Source: an uncultured Roseiflexaceae bacterium (lineage in GTDB: Bacteria > Chloroflexota > Chloroflexia > Chloroflexales > Roseiflexaceae). From it: a stretch of 5,488 nucleotides of DNA. The notes below the pieces were generated by a model. It searched no databases. It was not told where the DNA came from and was given only the letters and a program-made list of their open reading frames with translations. Position numbers and translations under genes: made by a program. The stretch spans positions 1 through 5,488 of the forward strand of contig CAIPUQ010000009.1 of NCBI GenBank assembly GCA_903868295.1, given 5' to 3'. Below, piece by piece: positions 1 through 5,273 of this stretch (position 1 is the first letter of the stretch; the number at the start of each line of letters is the position of its first letter).

Positions 1-1
1 C

Positions 2-700
2 ACCCTGGCAGTGATTACGGCGGCGAACTTCAAGCTCATCCCCATCCCACCGGCACGCGGCAGTGTGCTGATTGGCTGTGCAGATAGCAGCGCTGCATTG
101 CAGATTGTCGACACACTGAGTCAATCACAGCTGACCCCTGTCGCCTGCGAACTGCTCGATGCGACCATCGCGCGCACGGTGGGCATCGATGCACCGTGGG
201 TCGTCGCAATCGGCTGCGAAGGGCCTGAACCAGCGGTCGAGCGCCACCTGCGTGACGCAGTCGCCTTGGCTCCCAGCCAAGACGCGCGCAGTGCGGTGCG
301 CCGCTTGGCAGAACACGATGCACTGTGGCGCACGATAGCCGATGCCAGTGCGGCGACGCCGCTGGCCGACGGTGAGCTGTTATTGCGCTGGGCGACAATC
401 CCGGCGTTTGTCGGCGCCGTCCTGACCCGCATCGCCGCCACGGGGGTGCAGGTGGGTGGCGCACCGGTCGTGCATGTGCGGGCGAGTGTGGGCTGCGGTT
501 ATGTACGCCTGACCGGGCTGAATACCGCGCAACAGGATGCCTGGATTGCGGCATTGCCCGAGGTTATCGCCGTTGCCACGACCGACAACGCACTCGCACA
601 CTATTGGCATGCCCCCGCCGGTGGGGCCGATGTGATGCAACGCATCAAGGCGGAGTTCGACCCGCACGGCCGGCTGAATCCGGGTAGGTTTGTGGTGTAA
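2..700 (+). CDS. glcE: Glycolate oxidase-type FAD-binding subunit (GlcE-like), C-terminal part, 5' end outside window
   Basis: The frame is open from base 2 to TAA at 698-700 and gives 232 residues. The protein begins inside a domain: 'TLAVITAANFKL' matches the 'GTLGVITEATFKL' segment that closes the FAD-binding (PCMH-type) domain of GlcD/GlcE/lactate-oxidase-like flavoproteins. The GTG at 11 is therefore not a real start, and the gene continues upstream of the window. The C-terminus 'AEFDPHGRLNPGRFVV' is the family's closing motif (DPxGxxNPGR), which lies near the flavin. Total size would fit the roughly 350-400 residues of GlcE. Known GlcE acts with GlcD and the iron-sulfur subunit GlcF to oxidise glycolate to glyoxylate. 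No partner gene is visible here, so another FAD-linked oxidase of the same superfamily is possible. The gene converges on the minus-strand gene at 750-1793, and the two share the palindrome at 706-733. Confidence 0.75.
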   Translation, partial: TLAVITAANFKLIPIPPARGSVLIGCADSSAALQIVDTLSQSQLTPVACELLDATIARTVGIDAPWVVAIGCEGPEPAVERHLRDAVALAPSQDARSAVRRLAEHDALWRTIADASAATPLADGELLLRWATIPAFVGAVLTRIAATGVQVGGAPVVHVRASVGCGYVRLTGLNTAQQDAWIAALPEVIAVATTDNALAHYWHAPAGGADVMQRIKAEFDPHGRLNPGRFVV

Positions 701-705
701 CAAAC

Positions 706-733
706 AACCCCCGCCTGTATACAGGCGGGGGTT
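706..733. terminator. Perfect 28-bp palindrome, probable bidirectional terminator
   Basis: The 28 bases are exactly self-complementary, giving a 12-bp G+C-rich stem with a TATA loop in RNA from either strand. It begins 5 nt after the glcE-like stop and 16 nt after the stop of the convergent gene. On the minus strand the stem is followed by a T-rich stretch (TTGTTTGTTA); on the plus strand the tail is weaker. It most likely ends both transcripts, more efficiently for the minus-strand gene. Confidence 0.75.
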
Positions 734-749
734 ACATACGACCTGCGTG

Positions 750-1793
750 TTACCGGTAATTGTCTTGGATCATCACGACATACGGTCCAGTGAAATTCCA
801 TGTCGACTTATAACCCAATACCACCAACCTGTTGTTACGCATTTCCACACTCTGCCACGTGACGGCTTCATTTAGTCTGATGTCTACCTTGTAACTTCCC
901 TCATATATGGGTACTGTTATTTGCCACTTTGAGCCACTCTGCGCTCGGATTGAATCTTTCTTTTTGCTATCAAAGAAACTTCTCCATCGTGCGCTCCCCG
1001 CAGGAGCAATCTCGATGCTTGTAACCACAGTGCCAAGGTCAAACTGAATAAATCCTACCACCTCATCGGTCTGCACTTGCGTCGGAGTGGGCATTGCGTT
1101 TGACTCGGGTGTCAAGAATTCGTTACCCAACAACCCGAGCAACACGACATATGGTTGTTTATTCTCCGGATGATATTCAAAGCGAGCTCGCTCAAAAATT
1201 TGCACTTCGAGCTCTTGGCCATTCACTGTGTGGCGAAATTGACCTGATAGCGGAAGTCCAAAGAGGGCGAGGCTTTCTGCTTCGTTTATTCCAGATGATG
1301 TATCGAGCTGGATACCATGCGTTGCCCAGTATTGTAAGAAATCATTACACACGAATTGCCGTGTTACAGCAAACCATTTGCACTTTCGGTCGTTCTTGAG
1401 CAAACCACCTCGGACATCGGTCGACGATTCGTAGTCGAGCGGGGTGACAGTATTCGTATAATTCTCACCAAAAATCTGTTGCATATTGAGTGCCCCTACT
1501 CTGCCGATGAGCACATTGTATGGAGCTAGGTTTTCAGGATGGAGTTCTAGGCGATTTCGTTCGAAGTTTTGTGCTTCGACTGACTTTCCTTCGATTTGCA
1601 TTACACGTTGTTTGGATGTCGGAAACCCAAACACGGCGAGCCCACCATTTCGCTCCCAGAATGACCGAATATCACCACTAATACAGTTACCTGTTTCAGT
1701 AAAGCAGCGTTCACCAGTTACTGCGGCACTCGATGCAACCGGAAGCAAAAGGCATGACAATACCAAGAGAAACGCGATGACAAAATTCTTCAT
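750..1793 (-). CDS. Secreted protein with two degenerate HPEN-type repeats and a beta-rich C-terminal domain
   Basis: 347 residues, no assigned function. Residues 1-24 are a Sec signal peptide (MKN, hydrophobic 4-19, likely cleavage after SSAA24). Two related units follow. Repeat 1 (about 29-104) has C30/C37, 'SFWERNGGLAVFGFP' and 'FERNRLELHPEN'. Repeat 2 (about 137-226) has C138/C149, 'ALFGLP' and 'FERARFEYHPEN'. Each unit ends in a PYxVLxGxxG segment. The Cys pairs could form disulfides outside the cell. A Pro/Thr linker (about 229-243) leads to an unassigned domain at 245-347 rich in alternating hydrophobic residues, suggesting beta strands. I know this repeat from secreted Chloroflexota proteins; its ligand is unknown to me. 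ATG is preferred because GTGAGGA lies just upstream and the signal peptide starts there. It is a single-gene unit with a strong promoter at 1818-1846 and the palindrome at 706-733 as terminator. Confidence 0.85.
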   Translation of the reverse strand: MKNFVIAFLLVLSCLLLPVASSAAVTGERCFTETGNCISGDIRSFWERNGGLAVFGFPTSKQRVMQIEGKSVEAQNFERNRLELHPENLAPYNVLIGRVGALNMQQIFGENYTNTVTPLDYESSTDVRGGLLKNDRKCKWFAVTRQFVCNDFLQYWATHGIQLDTSSGINEAESLALFGLPLSGQFRHTVNGQELEVQIFERARFEYHPENKQPYVVLLGLLGNEFLTPESNAMPTPTQVQTDEVVGFIQFDLGTVVTSIEIAPAGSARWRSFFDSKKKDSIRAQSGSKWQITVPIYEGSYKVDIRLNEAVTWQSVEMRNNRLVVLGYKSTWNFTGPYVVMIQDNYR

Positions 1794-1803
1794 TTTTCCT
1801 CAC
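1794..1803 (-). promoter_or_regulatory. Ribosome binding site of the secreted two-repeat protein
   Basis: The minus strand reads GTGAGGAAAA directly before the ATG. The AGGA core sits 3-4 nt from the start, which is close but usable, and supports ATG at 1791-1793. Confidence 0.65.
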
Positions 1804-1817
1804 AACATTAAAAATCA

Positions 1818-1846
1818 ATATTACGTTGTTGTGAGATATTTGTCAA
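1818..1846 (-). promoter_or_regulatory. Near-consensus sigma70-type promoter (TTGACA-17-TAATAT)
   Basis: On the minus strand the -35 box TTGACA (1841-1846) is separated by exactly 17 bp from the -10 box TAATAT (1818-1823). The predicted start near 1811 gives a leader of only about 17 nt before the ATG at 1793. The match to the housekeeping consensus is 11 of 12, so strong expression without an obligatory activator is likely. No operator is evident. Confidence 0.8.
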
Positions 1847-1849
1847 TTT

Positions 1850-2195
1850 TCCTGATATATGCACACTTCGTAGCCACATGGCAGTCCAGTCAAATGCCTG
1901 ACAGCACAATAAAATTGCCAGCATCCTCTATACAGCCTGCTCGGGTTTTCGTTGAACCGCAGGTGTCAGCGCATGGATGCAGTAGTGGGCAACCGGGTAG
2001 GCGTTTTGATGAGGCAGAGTGAGTACTGTTGGAGGTTCGTGTTGCGATGGGATTGTGACGGTGTTGCAGCTGAGGATTGTTCTTTGGCGAAATCCTTTTC
2101 ATGCAGTTCGATATGCGCTCACAGTGATAAACGGATTGGCCCGTGCCGCGCAGGTGCGCTGGAGTTGTACCGGGGACAGCGCAAAACACCCACGC
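1850..2195. other. Intergenic stretch with no recognisable gene
   Basis: About 350 bases lie between the promoter of the secreted-protein gene and the repeat element downstream of the pentapeptide gene. Open frames exist on both strands, but their translations are Cys/Arg/Ser/His-rich, match nothing I recognise, lack convincing ribosome binding sites and run through the repeat element. A modest imperfect hairpin (arms CCTGC/GCAGG plus GGTT/AACC) lies at 1936-1963, without a T-tract. I see no tRNA, CRISPR or insertion sequence. It may be decayed sequence or an undetected small RNA. Confidence 0.5.
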
Positions 2196-2293
2196 GCCGC
2201 GGTTTTCTGCACTCCCCGGCAATCCAGTGGCACCGCAGAGGTGTACGTGAGTCACAAAAAAACCACGGGGCGACGACGTCGCCCCGCAGTGGT
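2196..2293 (-). repeat. Terminator-linked repeat element, copy A
   Basis: This stretch aligns over its whole length with 4266-4359, about four fifths identical with one- or two-base indels. The best conserved part is the core at 2221-2262, where only a few positions differ. Read on the minus strand it consists of a terminator hairpin, a T-tract, a conserved core and a distal arm (CCGCGGTTTTCTG on the plus strand at 2197-2209). The distal arm is an imperfect inverted repeat of the T-tract side (rc of 2253-2268). A small stem CACC-GCAGA-GGTG lies in the core. It begins about 27 nt after the stop of the pentapeptide gene. The element codes for nothing recognisable. Confidence 0.8.
2256..2293 (-). 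terminator. Intrinsic terminator of the pentapeptide-repeat gene
   Basis: The minus-strand RNA forms GGGGCGAC-loop-GTCGCCCC (2267-2285), extended by an outer CCAC/GTGG pairing across a 3-nt bulge. It is followed immediately by seven Ts (plus-strand A run 2256-2262). It lies 27 nt beyond the stop codon of the gene at 2321-4120, in the right orientation to end that transcript. Confidence 0.85.
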
Positions 2294-2320
2294 ATGCTAG
2301 ATTTTCACCTGTCCCAAGAT

Positions 2321-4120
2321 TCAGCGCGTGACAGTGGGGATACTGCGGGATCGTGTGATGGTGGCAATGGGACGAGCCCCGGCTTTTTTGGTGGGGGTAC
2401 GGGTGCGTGTATGCGTTTTGGAGCGGGTGGGTGATTTGCTGGGTGCTTTGATTGGTGTTTTGCTAGGTGTGGTTGCTCGGGTGGCGCTGGCAGTCCGGAT
2501 TGGCGTCGCAGATACGGTCAACGTTGCGGTGGCTGTCGGCGTGCGGGTCGTCAAGAAGCCTACACAGCTCGCGTCGTGCGTGGTGCTGGTGCTGCCATCG
2601 GGGCAGATGGCGTTTGTCCAGGTTGCATCGCTCAGCACTGCACCGGTCAGGTCGGCATCGACAAACGTCGCATCGCTGAGGGTAGCGTACGATAGATTTG
2701 CGCCCCGAAAAGACGCGCGATTATACGTACCGGCAGTGAGAATTGCTCCACCGAGATTGGCATTGGTGAGTGTTGCCCCGCTCAGGTCTGACCCGCTCAA
2801 ATATGCACCTGCGAGGGTTGCACCGCTCAGATTCACTCCGGCAAATGTTCCCGCGGTCAGGTATGCATTGCGCAGATCGAGGCCGCTCAGATTGGTCCCC
2901 GCTGCGAAGGATGCGCTGGGCAAAAATGCCGTTGGTCCGAGCAGATAGCCCGATACGAGGGTCCAACTACCCGGCAGGCTGGCAGGCGTGCCGGTGTTGC
3001 CGCGCGCAGACAGCCCCGTCATCGTACTGTTGGCAAGTACTGCACCCGAAAGGGTGCTGTAGGCAATCGTCGCGTGGGTGAAGTTCGCCTGTGCTGCATT
3101 GACCGACGTCAGATTTGTCGCCACCAGCAAAGCATTGCTGAGGTTCGTTCGGGTAAGGTTTGCCAGCGTCAGATCGGCACCAGTCAGGGTGACAAACCCC
3201 AAATTGACATCAGTCAAGTTACCCCCGCGTAACTGTGCACCGGCGAGGTTGGCAGTCGGCCCAATGAGGTACCCTTGGACGATAGACCATCCGACGGGGA
3301 GTGTTGGGGTGCCCGTGATGTTTTTGCTAGCCACATTCGTCAACGTCGTAGTGGTGAGGCTGATGCCATCCAGATCCACGTCATGGAATACCACATTGGT
3401 ACAGTCGAGGCCTGCGAATGTCGTCCCACCCAGTAGCGGGCGCGTAAACTTTGCTCCCTTGAACTTTGTGGAGTCGGTCGTCGCACCCGTCAGGTTTGTG
3501 GACGTCAGAATCGCTTCCGCCAGATTTGCATACGAAAGGTCGGCGCCGCTCAGATTTGTGGACGTCAGAATCGCTCCCGTCAGATTTGCACGCGCAAGGT
3601 CGGCTCCGCTCAGATTCGTTGCTGTCAGATTGGCGCCGATGAGGCTCACTCCGTACAGAGACAACGATGAGAGGTCAGCACCCATCAAATCGGCATTGTC
3701 GAGATTGGCTCTGCGACCCACAATATGGCCGAGGATGAGTCGATAGGCGCTTGGCATGTTGCGTGGGACGCCGCGAATGCCTCCCGACGAAATCCCAAAG
3801 AGGAATAGCGGATCCAGATTGGCTCCTGCCAGATTGGTTCCGGTCAAGCGCACATTATCCATGACTGCATTCGAAAAATCTGCATCGGTGAGGGTTGCAC
3901 CAGTAAAATCGGTGCGCGACAGAATCGCAGACGAAAAATCTGCTCCGGTAAAATCAACCCCGCGGAGATCCAGCCCCGACAAACTACAATCCGATAAATC
4001 GACCCCAGGCCCACGGGCGCTACAATCACTCCCGGAGGCGTACACCTGCGGAAGCGACGTACGCAGTCCTCCCAAGATAAGCGCACAACACAGAATTGAG
4101 ATTTGTATGAACCGTCGCAT
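2321..4120 (-). CDS. Secreted pentapeptide-repeat protein with basic Thr/Ser/Pro-rich tail
   Basis: 599 residues. Residues 1-28 are a signal peptide (MRR, hydrophobic 4-18, likely cleavage after VYA28). Four blocks of A(D/N)LxX pentapeptides (about 38-104, 137-265, 290-372 and 396-505) should fold as right-handed quadrilateral beta helices. Blocks two to four are each introduced by a related segment whose best copies read 'GTPTLPVGW' plus 'GYLIGPTANL' (about 114-140, 267-292 and 374-400). The helix region closes with 'CPDGS...C' (C506/C519), a closing motif I have seen in related secreted proteins and a possible disulfide. Residues 524-599 are low-complexity Thr/Ser/Pro/Arg/Lys, mucin-like and very basic, perhaps a wall or polysaccharide contact. 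The function is unknown; a DNA-mimic gyrase protector (Qnr/MfpA type) is unlikely because the protein is exported. The Shine-Dalgarno sequence is weak (GAAAG, 8 nt before ATG). It has its own promoter and terminator. Confidence 0.9.
   Translation of the reverse strand: MRRFIQISILCCALILGGLRTSLPQVYASGSDCSARGPGVDLSDCSLSGLDLRGVDFTGADFSSAILSRTDFTGATLTDADFSNAVMDNVRLTGTNLAGANLDPLFLFGISSGGIRGVPRNMPSAYRLILGHIVGRRANLDNADLMGADLSSLSLYGVSLIGANLTATNLSGADLARANLTGAILTSTNLSGADLSYANLAEAILTSTNLTGATTDSTKFKGAKFTRPLLGGTTFAGLDCTNVVFHDVDLDGISLTTTTLTNVASKNITGTPTLPVGWSIVQGYLIGPTANLAGAQLRGGNLTDVNLGFVTLTGADLTLANLTRTNLSNALLVATNLTSVNAAQANFTHATIAYSTLSGAVLANSTMTGLSARGNTGTPASLPGSWTLVSGYLLGPTAFLPSASFAAGTNLSGLDLRNAYLTAGTFAGVNLSGATLAGAYLSGSDLSGATLTNANLGGAILTAGTYNRASFRGANLSYATLSDATFVDADLTGAVLSDATWTNAICPDGSTSTTHDASCVGFLTTRTPTATATLTVSATPIRTASATRATTPSKTPIKAPSKSPTRSKTHTRTRTPTKKAGARPIATITRSRSIPTVTR
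3491..3620 (-). repeat. 60-bp tandem duplication inside the pentapeptide gene
   Basis: Bases 3491-3540 and 3551-3600 match at 44 of 50 positions, and the similarity continues into 3601-3620, giving a 60-bp period. The unit encodes 20 residues, i.e. four pentapeptides: residues 161-180, 181-200 and 201-210 line up on 'TATNLSGADL' / 'TSTNLSGADL' / 'TSTNLTGA'. This in-frame duplication is younger than the other, much more diverged, repeats of the protein. Confidence 0.8.
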
Positions 4121-4174
4121 CGCTGTACTTTCTTCGTTGGAATGCTGTTTCTGACAGATAATTCTCTGAATGCG

Positions 4175-4183
4175 AGTATATCA
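4175..4183 (-). promoter_or_regulatory. Probable extended -10 promoter of the pentapeptide-repeat gene
   Basis: The minus strand reads TGATATACT, an extended -10 (TGn + TATACT). The -35 region is poor (ATATTG at 17 bp spacing), but the upstream DNA (4184-4215) is very A+T-rich and could serve as an UP-like element. The predicted start near 4168 gives a leader of about 48 nt. Confidence 0.5.
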
Positions 4184-4265
4184 TAGTAAAAAATTAACAA
4201 TATATTTATGTTTCAAAAAATCAGAGCAGCACATGCGTGTATACATCGCGAACGGGCATCGCGGT

Positions 4266-4359
4266 GCCGCAGTTTTCTGTGCCCCTGCAGCAATCCAGTG
4301 GTACCGCAGAGGTGTACGCGAGACACAAAAAACCGCGGGGCGCCACCGGCGCCCCGCAG
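4266..4359 (-). repeat. Terminator-linked repeat element, copy B
   Basis: This is the second copy of the element at 2196-2293, in the same orientation and again immediately downstream of a minus-strand stop codon. Its arms are better preserved than in copy A: CCGCAGTTTTCTGTG at 4267-4281 and CACAAAAAACCGCGG at 4324-4338 are inverted repeats matching at 13 of 15 positions. They flank a core of about 42 bp containing 'CAATCCAGTGG' and 'ACCGCAGAGGTGTACG', both shared with copy A. The core can form TACC-GCAGA-GGTG, where copy A has CACC-GCAGA-GGTG, so pairing is kept through a wobble. Confidence 0.8.
4327..4357 (-). terminator. Intrinsic terminator of the DUF1761 gene
   Basis: A 10-bp perfect G+C stem (4335-4344 with 4348-4357, 3-nt loop) is followed on the minus strand by GG and six Ts (4327-4332). 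It starts 20 nt after the TAA at 4378-4380. Compared with the copy at 2267-2285, one stem pair changes from A-T to C-G on both sides, which supports selection for the hairpin. Confidence 0.88.
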
Positions 4360-4377
4360 CAGACTGTAGGGGTTTTC

Positions 4378-4803
4378 TTATGCAAAAAACGACAAAATAA
4401 TCCCGAACAGCACGAAGTTGACCAGGTGATTGCCGATCTCGATGCCCCAGACATACAGGGGATGGGCGGCAAAAAGCTTGTTGACCAAGTACGTCGGCAT
4501 CACAAAGGCCAGCCAAAAGAGGATACCGGCTTGCGCGCCTACTGACCACGTGTAGCCGTCGGGATGGAGCGCGTGCAGGACGACCGACATCATCAGCGCC
4601 TGAAAAAAACACGCCACGAAGGTCAACCCAAAGACCATCCCCATGTTTTGGCCGCCGCCGGGGATCTGTGCGCCGGTTTTGCCGATGCCCGTCCACCAGA
4701 CGGGGAAGAACGTCTTGGGGCCGTACCACAGCGACCCGCTGACAATCGCGACAATCATGCACAACAACACGCCCAACCAGGGGATCGCAGAAAAATCAAC
4801 CAT
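4378..4803 (-). CDS. DUF1761-family small membrane protein, four predicted helices
   Basis: 141 residues from ATG at 4801-4803. Hydrophobic helices are at about 8-27, 55-77, 88-110 and 117-140. The features that suggest DUF1761 are the N-terminal 'GSLWYGP' after helix 1 (family pattern G-x-LWYSP), a short polar loop with WW and Gly residues (36-53), 'GILFWLAFVMP' in helix 3 and 'GNHLVNFVLFGIIL' in helix 4. Length is normal for the family. Family function is unknown, and location should be the cytoplasmic membrane. An in-frame GTG at 4807-4809 would add two residues; ATG is preferred because GGGAG lies 5 nt upstream of it. The gene has its own sigma70-type promoter (4836-4864) and terminator, and is transcribed divergently from the VOC fragment at 4977. 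Recognition is from memory of the family pattern. Confidence 0.8.
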   Translation of the reverse strand: MVDFSAIPWLGVLLCMIVAIVSGSLWYGPKTFFPVWWTGIGKTGAQIPGGGQNMGMVFGLTFVACFFQALMMSVVLHALHPDGYTWSVGAQAGILFWLAFVMPTYLVNKLFAAHPLYVWGIEIGNHLVNFVLFGIILSFFA

Positions 4804-4835
4804 AGTCACTCCCGTCCTCTTACAAATAGCGTCGA

Positions 4836-4864
4836 ATTGTACTGGTAGGTCGCAGATTCGTCAA
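4836..4864 (-). promoter_or_regulatory. Sigma70-type promoter of the DUF1761 gene (TTGACG-17-TACAAT)
   Basis: On the minus strand TTGACG (4859-4864) and TACAAT (4836-4841) are spaced by exactly 17 bp, 10 of 12 consensus positions. Transcription would start near 4829, leaving a leader of about 26 nt that contains the GAGGACGGGAG ribosome-binding stretch. Confidence 0.75.
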
Positions 4865-4880
4865 AATTCCATCATGTGTG

Positions 4881-4889
4881 TGGTAAAAT
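4881..4889 (+). promoter_or_regulatory. Possible extended -10 promoter driving the VOC fragment
   Basis: TGGTAAAAT fits an extended -10 (TGn + TAAAAT) on the plus strand. No good -35 is seen, so this is tentative. It lies back-to-back with the DUF1761 promoter, whose -35 ends 17 bp away. Transcription would start near 4896, about 80 nt before the VOC start. Confidence 0.35.
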
Positions 4890-4976
4890 ACGGCCCGCTT
4901 GAACGGTTCATGAGGGTATGACGCTCTACGCGTTCAGCCAACATACATCCGCGTTCTGCAGGTATGGGAGACGTGC

Positions 4977-5138
4977 GTGGCGCTCAAACTGATCATCAAT
5001 ATGCCCATTCGGAACGTGGCGCGGAGTACCGCATTTTGGCAGGCATTGGGGTATGCGTTCGACGCACGCTATGCCAGTGACAGCGTCTGTTCGCTTATCC
5101 TCGGCGACGATATGATTGCGATGCTCCACGAGAATTAG
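4977..5138 (+). pseudogene. VOC (glyoxalase/bleomycin-resistance fold) protein, truncated after the first half
   Basis: GTG at 4977 is preceded by GGGAG with 6-nt spacing, and a frame of 53 residues runs to TAG at 5136-5138. 'LIINMPIRNVARSTAFWQALGYAFDARYASD' is the typical opening of PhnB-like VOC proteins: strand 1, then a helix with a Ser/Phe-Trp pattern and 'ALGY'. 'SVCSLILGDDMIAMLHEN' corresponds to the following strands. VOC proteins are normally about 120-140 residues with two beta-alpha-beta modules; here only the first module is present. The stop codon is made by the first unit of the heptamer array at 5132-5166, so the second half appears lost by replacement or deletion. An intrinsic terminator survives at 5186-5226. 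The fragment may be a dead gene; a one-module dimerising protein cannot be excluded. VOC members range from metal-dependent lyases to resistance proteins, so no substrate can be assigned. Confidence 0.7.
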
Positions 5139-5166
5139 GAATTAGGAATTAGGAATTAAGAATTGA
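5132..5166. repeat. Heptameric tandem array (GAATTAG type), 5 units
   Basis: Five consecutive 7-bp units read GAATTAG three times, then GAATTAA and GAATTGA. The array directly follows the coding sequence of the VOC fragment and its first unit holds that frame's TAG stop. Because 7 is not a multiple of 3, the units place stop codons in all plus-strand frames within a few copies. Confidence 0.9.
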
Positions 5167-5185
5167 GCAATGGGTTCATATAGAG

Positions 5186-5226
5186 CACGCCGGGAGCCAA
5201 GCTCGCCGGCGTGTATCTTTGTTTTT
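5186..5226 (+). terminator. Intrinsic terminator downstream of the VOC fragment
   Basis: CACGCCGG-GAGC (5186-5197) pairs with GCTC-CCGGCGTG (5201-5213) across one bulged G, giving 12 bp with a CAA loop. It is followed on the plus strand by the T-rich TATCTTTGTTTTTCT. The orientation fits the VOC gene; on the opposite strand there is no T-tract, so it is a poor terminator for prfB. Confidence 0.75.
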
Positions 5227-5273
5227 CTCTCGTGGTTCCCGTGCCTAGAAATAGCTGAGTACGCGAACATTGA

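Noticed and set aside
36..554. 172-codon minus-strand open frame opposite the GlcE-like gene
   Set aside because: Arg/Pro/His-rich shadow translation; the plus-strand protein shows clear family motifs.
750..1793. Lipoprotein processing at Cys14 of the secreted protein
   Set aside because: Cys14 lies in the middle of a hydrophobic run that continues to about residue 20, and SSAA24 gives a better signal peptidase I site.
1936..1963. Hairpin as an intrinsic terminator
   Set aside because: Short, bulged stem with no T-tract on either strand.
1952..2434. Open frames across 1952-2434 (+) and 1890-2255 (-) as real genes
   Set aside because: They cross the terminator-linked repeat, are Cys/Arg/His-rich without recognisable domains, and lack convincing ribosome binding sites.
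2328..4154. Long plus-strand open frames (132-222 codons) opposite the pentapeptide gene
   Set aside because: Their Val/Arg/Ala/Ser/Pro-rich repeating translations are the mirror of the repetitive pentapeptide codons; they have no family match and no promoter, and the minus-strand gene is certain.
2196..4359. Integron gene cassettes with attC sites (gene followed by a related structured repeat, twice in a row)
   Set aside because: No RYYYAAC/GTTRRRY core sites at the element ends, both genes have their own promoters, and the hairpin plus T-tract reads as an ordinary terminator. No integrase in the window.
4170..4400. 76-codon plus-strand frame through repeat copy B
   Set aside because: Most of it is translation of the repeat element and hairpin; similarity to the frame in copy A only reflects the DNA repeat.
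4919..4993. Short 24-codon frame overlapping the VOC start
   Set aside because: The Shine-Dalgarno-like GAGGG is too close to the ATG, there is no family match, and the overlapping VOC frame is clearly recognisable.
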